Of a stretch of DNA of 64,000 nt, positions 8,863 to 17,686 are shown one piece after another. The position numbers were made by a program, and so were the translations under genes. Under the pieces are notes generated by a model that made no database searches, was not told the DNA's origin, and saw only the letters and a program-made list of their open reading frames with translations. The stretch spans positions 9,776-73,775 of the forward strand of contig CAYNML010000020.1 in the NCBI GenBank assembly GCA_964398185.1, read 5' to 3'. Source of the stretch: Fen-1058 sp964398185 (GTDB lineage Bacteria; Chloroflexota; Anaerolineae; Fen-1058). Position 1 is the stretch's first letter. Every line of letters starts with the position of its first letter.

Positions 8863-9417
8863 TCACGCGGCAGCGGCAGCCACCGCAGCGGCTTCTGGCT
8901 GCTGCACGATTTCCAATTCGATGGCGATGTGCACATCGTCGCCCACCAGCCAGCCGCCGGTCTCCAGGGCCACGTTCCAGTTCAGGCCCCACTCCTTGCG
9001 CTTGATGGTGGTCCTGGCGCTGAAGCCTGCATTGGTGGTGCCCCACGGACTCTTGGCCGAGCCGTTGTATTCCACGTCCAGCGCCACTTCCTTCGTCACG
9101 TCGCGAATCGTCAGGTCGCCGATGAGGCGGGCGTGCGTGGCGTCCTGCACCTCGACGCGCTTGCTCTGGAACGTCAGGTACGGATACTTCTCGGCGTCAA
9201 AGAAGTCCGGCGACTTCAGATGCGCGTCGCGCTTCTCTTCACGGGTGTTGACACTGGCGACTTCGATCTGCACGTCAACCGTGCTGTTGGCCGGGTTGGC
9301 CTCGTCAAACTCGACGGCGCCGCTAAACTTCTGGAACTGGCCGCGCACGTTGCTGATCATCATGTGGCGCACGGTAAAATTCACTTCGGAATGGGCTGCA
9401 TCGATCATCCATGACAT
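8863..9417 (-). CDS. YceI-family lipid-binding-like protein, cytoplasmic form
   Basis: 184 residues of YceI-type beta-barrel sequence: WMIDAAHSEVNFTVRHMMIS at the N-terminus, then FDAEKYPYLTFQSKRV and GDLTIRDVTKEVALDVEY. Family members bind isoprenoid or other lipid ligands. This copy has no signal peptide, unlike the membrane-anchored paralogue at 17687. The ATG at 9417 has an AGGAG site; an upstream in-frame ATG would add about 40 unrelated residues. The C-terminus is an unusual run of alanines and valines. Confidence 0.88.
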   Translation of the reverse strand: MSWMIDAAHSEVNFTVRHMMISNVRGQFQKFSGAVEFDEANPANSTVDVQIEVASVNTREEKRDAHLKSPDFFDAEKYPYLTFQSKRVEVQDATHARLIGDLTIRDVTKEVALDVEYNGSAKSPWGTTNAGFSARTTIKRKEWGLNWNVALETGGWLVGDDVHIAIELEIVQQPEAAAVAAAAA

Positions 9418-9575
9418 TTTGACATCTCCTGTAAGTTGGTTGTATTTGAATCTGTTCCAATCATACGCCCGCGGCGTAACAGCAGCGTAAACACAGGCGT
9501 TAACGCCCCCTCCCGGCCTCCCCCGTTCGACCAATCGCTATCGAACCGGGGAGGAGAAATCACGCCAATTGGTTA

Positions 9576-9604
9576 TTGCCTGCCGCGCCATTCGATTATA
9601 GAAT
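9576..9604 (+). promoter_or_regulatory. Sigma-70-type promoter upstream of the GAF stub
   Basis: TTGCCT at 9576-9581, 17-bp spacer, TAGAAT at 9599-9604. The truncated GAF reading frame begins 35 bp downstream. Since that gene is broken, this promoter may now drive the unknown gene at 9831. Confidence 0.5.
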
Positions 9605-9638
9605 GAGAGACATCTAGCGCGCAGCGCGAGGAAATTTC

Positions 9639-9779
9639 ATGCAGCCACCCTCAGCCGATCGGCTGGCGCTGCTCTATCGGATTTCGCAGAATTTCAACTC
9701 ATCGCTCGATCTGGACGAGGTGCTCAACCGCGTCAGCGATGAAGTGATCGCGGCGGTGCGGGCCGACGCTCGGCTTTAG
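9639..9779 (+). pseudogene. Truncated start of a GAF-domain signalling protein
   Basis: A 46-codon frame reading MQPPSADRLALLYRISQNF, then SSLDLDEVLNRVSDEVIAAV, ending in TAG. This is the characteristic helix entering a GAF domain in sensor kinases and cyclases (LY.ISQ.lNSSLDLDEVLNRV). The rest of such a protein is absent, and the following gene is unrelated. It retains its own promoter. It is most simply a deletion remnant. Confidence 0.6.
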
Positions 9780-9830
9780 CCCGCGCGGTGCGATTTTAGT
9801 CGCCTACATTTTTGTGAGGGAACATCTGCC

Positions 9831-10685
9831 ATGAAAATTCCCAGGTATTGGGCCAGGAGCGTGCAATCTGTCCAGGAGCCATACGGGCGCGCGTATCTCC
9901 TCGTCATCTGGCAATGGTCGGATGTGAGCCGGGAAGAGGCGCAGCGCAAAGCCGAAGACCGCGTGAGAGAGGTGGCCGACAAAGTCCGCGCGGGGCAGCA
10001 GCTCAATCGCTATGGTTACGGCGAGCGTCCCCTGCGGGAAGAGATCACACAAGGCGTCAGCAACAGCGCAGGGAACGAAGTCGCGATCGTCACGAGGAAT
10101 CTCTATGGCGCACTCGTGCTGAACGCCGCCAACGCGATGTTCATCGACGTCGACTTTGCGGACAAGGGCGCTTCGGGATCAGGGGGTGGAGGCTTTTCGT
10201 GGGGCTTCGGCAGGCGCGCGCCCAGCCGGGAAGATCAACATGTGGAGCGCATCACGACGTGGGCTAATCGCCACCCTGATGTGAGTCTGCGCGTTTATCG
10301 CACGGCGGCGGGATTGCGCGGCTTGATCACCAATCAGATCTTTGAGCCGAGCCGATCAGACGCCCTCGATATTCTGCGCGCCTTCGAAAGCGATCCGTTG
10401 TACGTGCGGTTGTGCCAGGCGCAGGAATGCTTTCGCGCGCGTCTCACGCCCAAGCCCTGGCGCTGCAACGTGGCCCCGCCGCCGTGGCGCTATCCGTGGG
10501 CCAATGCCGATGTGGAGATTCGCTTTCGGGCGTGGGCACAGCGCTACGACCAGATCAGCCGCTCATACGCCGTGTGCCGCCTGATCAAGGAATTCGGCCC
10601 GCGCGAAGTGCATCCTGATATTGCGCCGATCCTCGCACTGCACGATCAGTTGACAGGTGCTGCGGATCAACGGCCATTAGCGTGA
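9831..10685 (+). CDS. Conserved hypothetical protein with a MFIDVDF motif
   Basis: 284 residues, soluble, no signal peptide. The family is recognisable as conserved but not functionally assigned. Visible features are an N-terminal helix rich in charge (EEAQRKAEDRVREVADKVRA), a hydrophobic strand with paired acids (MFIDVDF, about residue 103), a glycine-rich loop, RVYRTAAGLRG, and SDPLYVRLCQAQECFRARLT followed by a Trp/Pro-rich end. The hhhDhD strand and the later basic strand loosely recall archaeo-eukaryotic primase folds, but other polymerase motifs are not convincing. It starts with ATG after a GTGAGGGAA site and stands alone between remnants. Confidence 0.7.
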   Translation: MKIPRYWARSVQSVQEPYGRAYLLVIWQWSDVSREEAQRKAEDRVREVADKVRAGQQLNRYGYGERPLREEITQGVSNSAGNEVAIVTRNLYGALVLNAANAMFIDVDFADKGASGSGGGGFSWGFGRRAPSREDQHVERITTWANRHPDVSLRVYRTAAGLRGLITNQIFEPSRSDALDILRAFESDPLYVRLCQAQECFRARLTPKPWRCNVAPPPWRYPWANADVEIRFRAWAQRYDQISRSYAVCRLIKEFGPREVHPDIAPILALHDQLTGAADQRPLA

Positions 10686-10687
10686 GT

Positions 10688-11545
10688 CTAGGCTGTGGTC
10701 AACAGCACACCATTCTGAAACGGATCGCGCAGCAGCACTCCGCTATCTGTTTCTTCGATCGAGCCGCCGGTGTTCCGCGCCCGATCGGCAATCGCGCCGA
10801 CCTCGTTCGCCTGCGGCAATTTCAGTGTGAAATACCGCAGTCCGATCGCATCCGGCGGCGGCGGTGGCGCATTGACGCCCGCCCACGTGTTGAGTCCCAG
10901 ATGATGATGATACCCGCCCGCCGACATGAACAGCGCGGAATTGCCCAGGCGCGTGATCAGATCGAGGCCGATCACCTCGCCATAAAAGGCGTTGGCCTGC
11001 GGCAGATTGCCGACGTGCAGGTGCATGTGCCCCAGTACCGTCTGTGGATGCAGTCCCGTCCACGCTTCATCATGTCCTTCTAACTCCGACATCACCCCGT
11101 CGAGATCAAGCGGATCGGTCGCCATGCGGATGCTGCCGTCCAGGCGCGGCCATTCGTGGCGCGGTCGATCGCGGTAAATCTCGATGCCGTTACCGTCGGG
11201 ATCGGGCAGGTAGATCGCTTCGCTGACCAGATGATCGGCAAAACCCTGCACCGGCCACTGCGTTTCCGCCAGCCGCCTCAGCGACTTCGCCAAGGCCACG
11301 CGCGAGGGAACCAACACCGCGAAGTGATACAACCCTGTCGTGCCGCGCCTACGCCGCGCCTGCGGATTCTCGTGCAGCACCACGATGTCCTCGCCGCCCG
11401 CGCCGAGGTGTGCCACCCCGTTGGTCTTATCTCGAACCCGAAGACCCAACACGTCGCGATAGAACTCGATCGAGCGATCGAGATTGGACACCGTCAGCGC
11501 CACGTGCCCCAGCGTCATATTCGGATCGATGGAATGGCTGGTCAT
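10688..11545 (-). CDS. Two-domain VOC (glyoxalase/extradiol dioxygenase) family protein
   Basis: 285 residues with two vicinal-oxygen-chelate modules: LGHVALTVSNLDRSIEFYRD at the start and LGHMHLHVGNLPQANAFYGE about 150 residues later. Metal ligands are suggested by the H of each GHV/GHM strand and by the later HHHLGLNTW and GIEIY segments. The arrangement matches CatE/catechol-2,3-dioxygenase-like proteins, which open aromatic rings with Fe(II); the true substrate is unknown. The ATG at 11545 is preceded by AAGAGG. An upstream ATG at 11656 would translate a REP-like repeat, so it is rejected. Confidence 0.85.
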   Translation of the reverse strand: MTSHSIDPNMTLGHVALTVSNLDRSIEFYRDVLGLRVRDKTNGVAHLGAGGEDIVVLHENPQARRRRGTTGLYHFAVLVPSRVALAKSLRRLAETQWPVQGFADHLVSEAIYLPDPDGNGIEIYRDRPRHEWPRLDGSIRMATDPLDLDGVMSELEGHDEAWTGLHPQTVLGHMHLHVGNLPQANAFYGEVIGLDLITRLGNSALFMSAGGYHHHLGLNTWAGVNAPPPPPDAIGLRYFTLKLPQANEVGAIADRARNTGGSIEETDSGVLLRDPFQNGVLLTTA

Positions 11546-11570
11546 GAGTTTTACCTCTTCTTCGTATTGC

Positions 11571-11668
11571 GTCATTCCCGCGTGCTTTCGGCGGGAATCC
11601 CGAAACTTTGCTGACAACATATGCCGATTGAGGCACTGGATGCCCGATAACCACACTCGGGCATGACA
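11571..11668. repeat. REP/MITE-like element, copy 1
   Basis: Two palindromes form this element: GTCATTCCCGCG...CGGCGGGAATCC (11571-11600) and CTGGATGCCCGATAAC...TCGGGCATGACA (11636-11668), with about 35 bp between. A second copy with the same two palindromes occurs at 48337-48481. ATTCCC-N-GGGAAT palindromes are a widespread class of bacterial intergenic repeat. Confidence 0.7.
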
Positions 11669-11714
11669 CCAGCCTAACCCGGTGGCGTGAACGAAACCAT
11701 AAACGCCAGCATTT

Positions 11715-11766
11715 CTTGCCTCCTGCCTCTTGCCTCCTGCTTCTTGCCTCCTGCCTCTTGCCTCCA
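11715..11766. repeat. Heptamer tandem repeat (GCCTCYT type)
   Basis: Seven consecutive 7-bp units of the form GCCTCCT/GCCTCTT, one of them GCTTCTT. The array starts immediately after the stop codon of the hydrolase lipoprotein gene on the minus strand. No gene overlaps it. Confidence 0.75.
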
Positions 11767-11774
11767 GCTTCCCG

Positions 11775-12881
11775 CTACCCGCCCTTCACATACTTGTCAA
11801 AGAACGCGATGGTGCGCTGCATGACCGTGCCCCAGTTGTTGAGCAAATTGTGATTGTCGCCGTTGTACACGTAGTATTCCACCGTTTTACCCGCAGCTTG
11901 CATGGCCTTGTCCAGACTGTCAGAAAACTCGAGCGGCACGTCGGCGTCGTTGGTGCCGTGATGCAATTGCAGCGGCCCGGAGATGTCGGCCACATACGCA
12001 ATCGGCGAGATCGACGCCCAGAATTCAGGATTCTCTTCCGGCGTACCGTACGTCTCGACGAACGTTTCGCGCCACCTGATCGCCTGCTGCGGCACGGTCG
12101 CCGGGATGGGCCGCCGCCAGTTGTTGAGCAGATCAGGATACGACGCGACGACACCCGCCCAGATCACACCAGCCTTGATGTCAGTGGTCGTTACCATCGA
12201 ACGCAAGGTGATATGCCCGCCCATCGAATGGCCGAACATCCCCAGGCGATCGTCGTCAACTTCCGGCAATGACTTCACCGCCGATACGGCATTCAACACA
12301 TCGATGGTGTAATTGGGCAAGCCATACCCGCCGCGCGGCTTGCCCTCGGAATTATCGTGGCCGCGATAGTCGGGCTTGAAGACCACGTAGCCGCTGCGCG
12401 CCAGCGTTCGCACGTGCGACGCATAACTGTCGATCGTGCTGTAAACATCCGGCGGGATGAAGCCGTGATTGAAGATGATGGCCGGCCAGCCCGTCGGCGG
12501 TTTCTCACCCGTGGGGATCGTCAACAGCCCGAAGTTCTTGTTGCCCTCCGATAGATACGACGCGACATACATCCGATAATTCGGGCCGGCGGCCAACTCC
12601 CGCTCGATCGTAAGATCGCTGCCCGGATAGCTCTGCTGGCGCATCCAGACCACGTCGAGCGGATTCGGCGTCGGGGTGGGTGTGGGCGTATTCGTCGCTG
12701 TGGCCGTTGGCGCGGGCGTGTTTGCCGGCGTGGGCGTGGACGTTAGGGTAGGGCGCGGCGTCGGTGTAGACGTCACCTGCGCGATGGTGGTGATTTCAGG
12801 TGCAGGTGTTGGCGCGCTGCACGCCGCGAGCAAGAGGAACGTGAAAACGATCACGCCCCCGCGTGTGATTAGATGCTTCAT
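11775..12881 (-). CDS. Alpha/beta-hydrolase lipoprotein (S9/dienelactone hydrolase-like)
   Basis: 368 residues. Signal peptide with lipobox LLAAC (Cys21), then a spacer of about 50 residues made of repeated TPTP/TPA units, then a hydrolase domain. Catalytic features are the nucleophile in GHSMGG (Ser219), an Asp in HHGTNDADVP (about 312-314) and His344 in GDNHNL; FNHGF supplies the oxyanion region. It should act outside the cytoplasm as a peptidase or esterase of the BAAT/prolyl-oligopeptidase-like group. The ATG at 12881 has a GGGAG site. A heptamer repeat abuts its stop codon. Confidence 0.87.
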   Translation of the reverse strand: MKHLITRGGVIVFTFLLLAACSAPTPAPEITTIAQVTSTPTPRPTLTSTPTPANTPAPTATATNTPTPTPTPNPLDVVWMRQQSYPGSDLTIERELAAGPNYRMYVASYLSEGNKNFGLLTIPTGEKPPTGWPAIIFNHGFIPPDVYSTIDSYASHVRTLARSGYVVFKPDYRGHDNSEGKPRGGYGLPNYTIDVLNAVSAVKSLPEVDDDRLGMFGHSMGGHITLRSMVTTTDIKAGVIWAGVVASYPDLLNNWRRPIPATVPQQAIRWRETFVETYGTPEENPEFWASISPIAYVADISGPLQLHHGTNDADVPLEFSDSLDKAMQAAGKTVEYYVYNGDNHNLLNNWGTVMQRTIAFFDKYVKGG

Positions 12882-12961
12882 CGGTTTCTCCCCTGGCAGT
12901 TCACGCCCTCTCCCTTCCCGTGGCCGCACGGCGGCGGGAGGAGAGAGTTGGCGTATGGGCG

Positions 12962-13417
12962 TCATCTCACCGGCGTCATCTTGATGAAGTCACGCATCGC
13001 CAGCGCCTGCTGCAACTCGGCTTCGGGCGCATCCACCGGCACGCCGAACAGCCGCGCAAAATTCTTCGCGCGATCGCGCTGGTACAGCGCAAAGATGCGT
13101 GCGCGCTCGGCCTGATCGGTCACGGCCTCCACGCGCACGTCCAGGCGCTGCTGCTTGATCTCGATCTGTGCCCGGCCGGCCGCCACGGCATTCTTGTACC
13201 AGTTCGAGCCGCGCGACAACGCGATGATGGTCTCGCCGTCGCGCAGATAGCCGATCGGGGTTGAGTACTGCCGCCCGGTCTTGCGTCCGCTGACCGTGAT
13301 CACCATGATCTCATCGGCCAGTGATCGCATCAAACCATGTCGCAGCAGCCAGACTTGCGCGCGCATGGCGGCGATGGCCAGGGCGCCGAGTTGAGGTGTG
13401 CTCGATTGTGCACTCAT
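12962..13417 (-). CDS. Deazaflavin (F420)-dependent nitroreductase-family oxidoreductase
   Basis: 151 residues of the DDN-like split-barrel family: VITVSGRKTGRQYSTPIGYL is the cofactor-binding signature, followed by GETIIALSRGSNWYKN and KQQRLDVRVEAV. Members use F420H2 to reduce quinones or nitro compounds in Actinobacteria and Chloroflexi. The ATG at 13417 follows GGAGAA. It lies 80 bp upstream of the hydrolase lipoprotein on the same strand, so the two may be co-transcribed. F420 dependence is a family inference. Confidence 0.85.
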   Translation of the reverse strand: MSAQSSTPQLGALAIAAMRAQVWLLRHGLMRSLADEIMVITVSGRKTGRQYSTPIGYLRDGETIIALSRGSNWYKNAVAAGRAQIEIKQQRLDVRVEAVTDQAERARIFALYQRDRAKNFARLFGVPVDAPEAELQQALAMRDFIKMTPVR

Positions 13418-13692
13418 GTTCTTCTCCGACGTTGGCACGCGAATCTGCCGTAATTGTACCCGCTCGGCTAGAAACCGCGCGGCGCGCACCCGCTCACACC
13501 CGCGGGCGCCGGATAAGCTGCACTGATCAGCGTCAATCAGTTTCTGTGATAAAGCGAGATGACAGATAACACTACTTTGCCGCCGGGTACTGAATTAAAC
13601 TTCTTTTAATCTGGCGGGTTACGCATCGTCTCTGTGCCTGTGGCGTCATCGCTGGCCCGGACGGGCCGTTAATCACATGCGAGGAGGCAGAT

Positions 13693-15117
13693 ATGAAAAC
13701 TGCGGCAAAGGTTCTGATGTGGGGTAGTATGGTGCTGGCGCTGGCCCTGGTGTTTACGGGCTGCGCTCCACAAATTGTCAAAGAAGAAGTCAAAGTCGAA
13801 GTCACGCGGCAGGTGGAAGTCACGCGTGAAGTCCCGGTCACCAAGGAAGTGGTTAAGGAAGTTGTCAAGGAAGTGGTGACCACGGTGGAGCCGCCCAAGC
13901 CCTGGGAGCAGGCCGCCGAGTGGATTCCAACCTCGCTCCACGGCACGACGGGGGGCATGGGCTATTTTTACAGCAAGGAGCAGGGCGGTTTTGAGACCTT
14001 GACCAATGTCCCCTATGAGCAGCTGCCGTGCAAGAACTGCCACACGCTCTATAACAAAGGCGACAAGGTCGGCCAGCCGCGCTGCGAAGGCTGTCACATC
14101 AACGAAGAGTACGCGCCCGTCCAGGCCGCCGTGAAACTTCCGCAGTTTGCGGAAACAGGGCCGTCGGGCTGCCTGTCCTGCCACCGCCGTCAAGGGTTTG
14201 AGTACACCAAGACCACGGTGGTCCTGGATGAAGACGGCAAGCCGGTGACCGATCCGGTGAAGGGCACACCTTACGAAGTGCCGGCCATTACCGATGTGCA
14301 CCGCAGCCCGCCGCCAAACGGTAAGGGCATGGCCTGCGTCAACTGCCACGCTGAAGCGCAGACGCACGGCGATGGCACGGCTTACAACAACCTGTTCGAT
14401 TCGCCCAATACCCAGTGCAGCGACTGCCATCTGCCTGAGAAGCTGAGCAAGAACCCGGCGCATGAAACGCACGGCGAAAACATGACGTGCGCCGCCTGCC
14501 ACGCCGCCACCGTGGTGTCATGCCAGGCGTGCCATCTGAACGAAGTGATGGCGGGCGGACCGGAATATCCCAATGCCCGCGTCTTTGGCTGGAAGTTCCT
14601 TATCAAGAACAACGACGGCAAGATCGAACTGGGCAACCTGATGACGGCGGTCCACACCGATGAAGCCGATACGGCCAATCCGGTCCGCACGATCGCCGTC
14701 ATGTCGCCCTACTACGATCACAGTATGCGCAGCTTCAAGGGCAAGGACATCAACGCGGTCTGCGCCGAGTGCCACAACAATCCCACCGTCAAGACCTATA
14801 ACGAAACCGGCAAGATTGTCATCAGTGAGTGGGATGAGAAAACCGGCAAGATGGTCTATCCCACCAAGGGCGTGGTGCCCATCCCCGCCGATTACAAGAC
14901 CGCTTTCCAGATGGTGATCCCGTACATCACCAATATCGAGGAGGTCATCGCCGCCGTCAAGGCCGGTAAGCCGCAGGCCGAGATTGAGGCGTTGACCAAG
15001 TGGGCGCCGGGTGACACCACGCCCGATATGTGGCAGATGAATTACGGCACGCCGCTGGACAAGATGCCGGTGCAGATGGAATTTAATCTACCCACGCCGA
15101 CACCTGCGCCCAAATAG
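13693..15117 (+). CDS. Eight-heme c-type cytochrome lipoprotein
   Basis: 474 residues. The signal peptide ends in lipobox FTGC. A Val/Glu/Lys-rich repeat follows (roughly residues 32-60), then the heme region. Eight CxxCH motifs begin at residues 113, 131, 160, 215, 242, 266, 277 and 357 (CKNCH, CEGCH, CLSCH, CVNCH, CSDCH, CAACH, CQACH, CAECH). The protein should be surface-anchored and carry electrons, possibly as part of respiratory or extracellular electron transfer. No other redox gene is adjacent. GAGGAGG precedes the ATG and a strong terminator follows the stop, so it is transcribed alone. The heme order does not identify a known octaheme enzyme. Confidence 0.9.
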   Translation: MKTAAKVLMWGSMVLALALVFTGCAPQIVKEEVKVEVTRQVEVTREVPVTKEVVKEVVKEVVTTVEPPKPWEQAAEWIPTSLHGTTGGMGYFYSKEQGGFETLTNVPYEQLPCKNCHTLYNKGDKVGQPRCEGCHINEEYAPVQAAVKLPQFAETGPSGCLSCHRRQGFEYTKTTVVLDEDGKPVTDPVKGTPYEVPAITDVHRSPPPNGKGMACVNCHAEAQTHGDGTAYNNLFDSPNTQCSDCHLPEKLSKNPAHETHGENMTCAACHAATVVSCQACHLNEVMAGGPEYPNARVFGWKFLIKNNDGKIELGNLMTAVHTDEADTANPVRTIAVMSPYYDHSMRSFKGKDINAVCAECHNNPTVKTYNETGKIVISEWDEKTGKMVYPTKGVVPIPADYKTAFQMVIPYITNIEEVIAAVKAGKPQAEIEALTKWAPGDTTPDMWQMNYGTPLDKMPVQMEFNLPTPTPAPK

Positions 15118-15138
15118 TTCAGACGGCACATCAGCACA

Positions 15139-15175
15139 AAAAGATGAGCAGGGACATCCCTGCTCATCTTTTTTG
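15139..15175 (+). terminator. Rho-independent terminator after the cytochrome gene
   Basis: GATGAGCAGGGA pairs with TCCCTGCTCATC around a short loop, followed by TTTTTT and preceded by AAAAA. The A and U tracts on both sides let it also serve the convergent LysR gene ending at 15196. Confidence 0.9.
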
Positions 15176-15195
15176 TCCGTGTGAGGCAGCTGCGC

Positions 15196-16149
15196 TTAGG
15201 CCGGACGGCCCGTCAACAGCTGAGTCGTCTGTGTGATGCGCTCGGCCAGCAGCTGCCGTCGGCTCTGGACAAATTCCCAGAAACGTTCCTGCGTGCGCGT
15301 CAGCGGCTCGCGGGTTGAACGCGCCATAAAGATGGTGCGGCGCAAGTCCAGGCCGACCACCTCCACTTGTTTGACACGCCCCAGCGCCAGCCCGCGCGCG
15401 GCGGCGAGTTCCGATACAAAGGCAATGCCAATGCCCTCTTCCACGGCCATTTCAATGGCTTCGGCGTTGCCGATTTCCAGCACAATATTCAACATGTCCG
15501 GGCTGATGTTGTGACGCGCCAGTCCTTCCTGCACGACCTGCGTTGTCCCCGCGCGTTCTTCGCGCATGATGATAGGCTCGTCCACCAGATCGGCTGGCAG
15601 TGCGCGGCCGTAAGCAGCCCAGGGATGTTCGGGCGCCACGATCAAAATGACCCGATCTTCAAACAGCGGCATGTATTCCAGATCAGGTTGATCTGGCCTG
15701 TGGCTGACCACGCCCAACGCCAGCCGCCCGTCCAGCAGCCGGCTCAACACATCGTCGCGCGTCAATACTTTGACGCCGACACGCACCAGGGGATATTCCC
15801 GCCGAAAGGCCGCCACCAGGCTGGGCAGCAAATACTTGCCAGAGGTTGTCGAGCAGCCCACAAACAGCTCGCCGGCCACCTCGCCTTCAATCTCGCTCAT
15901 GGCTTTTCCCAGTCGGCGCGCTGCATTCAACACCTCGCGCGCCAGGGGCAGCAGCGCCTGGCCGGCTTCACTCAGGCGCAGCGTGCGCCCGCGCCGGATA
16001 AACAACTCCACACCAAATTGACGCTCCAGGGCCTGAATGTTCTGACTAACCGCCGCCTGCGACAGATGCAGGCGCTCGGCCGCATGGGTGAAGCTCAGCT
16101 CTTCAGCCGCGGTGACAAACACTTTGAGTTCAGACAGTTGAGTCATCAC
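15196..16149 (-). CDS. LysR-family transcriptional regulator
   Basis: 317 residues. The N-terminal winged helix-turn-helix is clear (ELSFTHAAERLHLSQAAVSQ, then NIQALERQFGVELFIR), followed by a linker helix and an effector domain starting GELFVGCSTTSGKYLLPSLV. The effector half resembles CysB/CbbR-type regulators. Its target is not evident: it is convergent with the cytochrome gene and the MFS gene downstream is on the same strand. A TATACT -10 and GAGGAG site precede the ATG. An alternative start one codon later (MTQLS) is equally possible. Confidence 0.92.
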   Translation of the reverse strand: MMTQLSELKVFVTAAEELSFTHAAERLHLSQAAVSQNIQALERQFGVELFIRRGRTLRLSEAGQALLPLAREVLNAARRLGKAMSEIEGEVAGELFVGCSTTSGKYLLPSLVAAFRREYPLVRVGVKVLTRDDVLSRLLDGRLALGVVSHRPDQPDLEYMPLFEDRVILIVAPEHPWAAYGRALPADLVDEPIIMREERAGTTQVVQEGLARHNISPDMLNIVLEIGNAEAIEMAVEEGIGIAFVSELAAARGLALGRVKQVEVVGLDLRRTIFMARSTREPLTRTQERFWEFVQSRRQLLAERITQTTQLLTGRPA

Positions 16150-16231
16150 GCTCCTCTGATACTCTGATAGCGTTCATAGTATACCCGGTTGTCGCCAGGA
16201 CTTCCACCCTGACAGTGTGCCCACCTGATCA

Positions 16232-17500
16232 TCATGCTTCGTGCGACACCGGTGGTTCACTCACGCGCGGCGCTTCCCAGAAGCGCAGGCCGGGCCGCCA
16301 TAGCAGCAGCAGGCCTGCGCTGACGATCATGGCGAGGCCGTTGATCAGCATGGCGTTGCTCGTGCCCACCCGATCGGCCAGCAGCCCGATGACGAGCCCC
16401 GAGATCGGTTGAATGCCAAAGCTGACGATGAGATAAGCGGCCAGCAAGCGTCCGCGCATGGCGGGCGGCGCCATGATTTGCAGCAAGCCGTTGGCAGTGG
16501 TGAGCACGGTCGGGATGCCCCACGAGACGAGAAAGATGAACAACATCGCCAGCGGCACGGTCGGCGCGCGCGAGGCCATCATCCACCAGAAGCCTGCCCA
16601 CATCACGCCCGTCCCCATCACCACACCGGTGCGCTTGAGCGTCTGCGCCAGCGGGGCGATGATGGTGGCGCCCAGCAGCGAGCCTGCTCCCGAGGCCGCC
16701 AACAGCAAGCCCAGGGTCTGCGCGTCGCCGCCCAGCGTTTCCGACACCAGCGACGGGAAGAAGTTCAGCAACGAGATGCCGAAGAACACCACCAGCACCG
16801 CAAACAGGATGATATCCTGGATGCGCGGCTGGGCGGCGATGAATTTCAAACCATCGATCACGGCGCTGAACTGCCCGCCGCCGCGCGGCGATTTGATCTG
16901 ATGTGAGCGCACGAGAAGCAGGCTGATCAGTACCGCACTGAAGCTCAGGCCGTTGAGGATGAAGGCCGGGGCCAGTCCCGCTACACCCACCACGATACCG
17001 GCCAGCGCCGGGCCCAGCATGCGCCCCACCTGGATGATCATGGCATTCAGCACCACGGCTTTGCGCACCGCCGTCATGCCGGTCAGATCGCCGATGAAGG
17101 CTTGCTGCGCCGGAAAATCGAAGGCGGCCACGCAGCCCAACACGAAGGTCAGCACATACACGTGCCACAACTGCACCGCGCCGGTGATGATCAACGCGCC
17201 CTGCACAAAGGCCAGCCCCATGGCCGCCACCTGCGACCAGAAGATGATCTTGCGCCGATCGAGCCGATCGATCCACACGCCCGTCCACAACCCGAAGAGC
17301 AGCAGCGGCAGCGCGCCCAACATGGCCGTGATGCCCAGCGCCGCTTCCGACTTGCTGAGCTCCCAGACCAGCCAGCCCTGCGCCGTGACTTGCATCCACG
17401 TGCCTAATAACGAGACCACCTGCCCGATCAGGTAGATGCGCAGATTGGGCAGGCGCAGCGGGGTGAAACTGTCACGCAGCGTGTGGACGATGTAGGCCAT
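16232..17500 (-). CDS. MFS transporter, EntS/MFS_3 type
   Basis: 422 residues with twelve predicted membrane helices. The segment after helix 2 carries the MFS motif as GVWIDRLDRRKII. The run SFTPLRLPNLRIYLIGQVVS and LGTWMQVTAQGWLVWELS are the typical opening of the EntS/MFS_3 exporter group, which export siderophores or drugs. The ATG at 17500 is chosen because the in-frame extension to 17683 would translate the AGAAACCSGGT repeat cluster. The stop is followed by the LysR gene's promoter region. Confidence 0.9.
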   Translation of the reverse strand: MAYIVHTLRDSFTPLRLPNLRIYLIGQVVSLLGTWMQVTAQGWLVWELSKSEAALGITAMLGALPLLLFGLWTGVWIDRLDRRKIIFWSQVAAMGLAFVQGALIITGAVQLWHVYVLTFVLGCVAAFDFPAQQAFIGDLTGMTAVRKAVVLNAMIIQVGRMLGPALAGIVVGVAGLAPAFILNGLSFSAVLISLLLVRSHQIKSPRGGGQFSAVIDGLKFIAAQPRIQDIILFAVLVVFFGISLLNFFPSLVSETLGGDAQTLGLLLAASGAGSLLGATIIAPLAQTLKRTGVVMGTGVMWAGFWWMMASRAPTVPLAMLFIFLVSWGIPTVLTTANGLLQIMAPPAMRGRLLAAYLIVSFGIQPISGLVIGLLADRVGTSNAMLINGLAMIVSAGLLLLWRPGLRFWEAPRVSEPPVSHEA

Positions 17501-17515
17501 ATCACTCTCGCGCAA

Positions 17516-17681
17516 AGAAACCGGGTTACTCGATCTGGCGCGATTGTACCGCCAAAAGGAGAAACCCGGTGGTTGCCAGGCTTCCGAAGTCTCCACGACT
17601 TCGCAAGTCCGCCTGACATGAGAAACCGGGTGTCTCCAAGTCAGCACACCATTCCATGTGAATCGGAGAAACCCGGTTTCC
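17516..17681. repeat. Cluster of four AGAAACCSGGT repeats with an embedded inverted repeat
   Basis: AGAAACCGGGT or AGAAACCCGGT occurs at about 17517, 17560, 17621 and 17667, all on the plus strand. Between the second and third lies CAGGCTTCCGAAGTCTCC, a sequence seen again in reverse at 55525-55561. The cluster fills the gap between the YceI stop and the MFS start. Confidence 0.65.
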
Positions 17682-17686
17682 AACGA

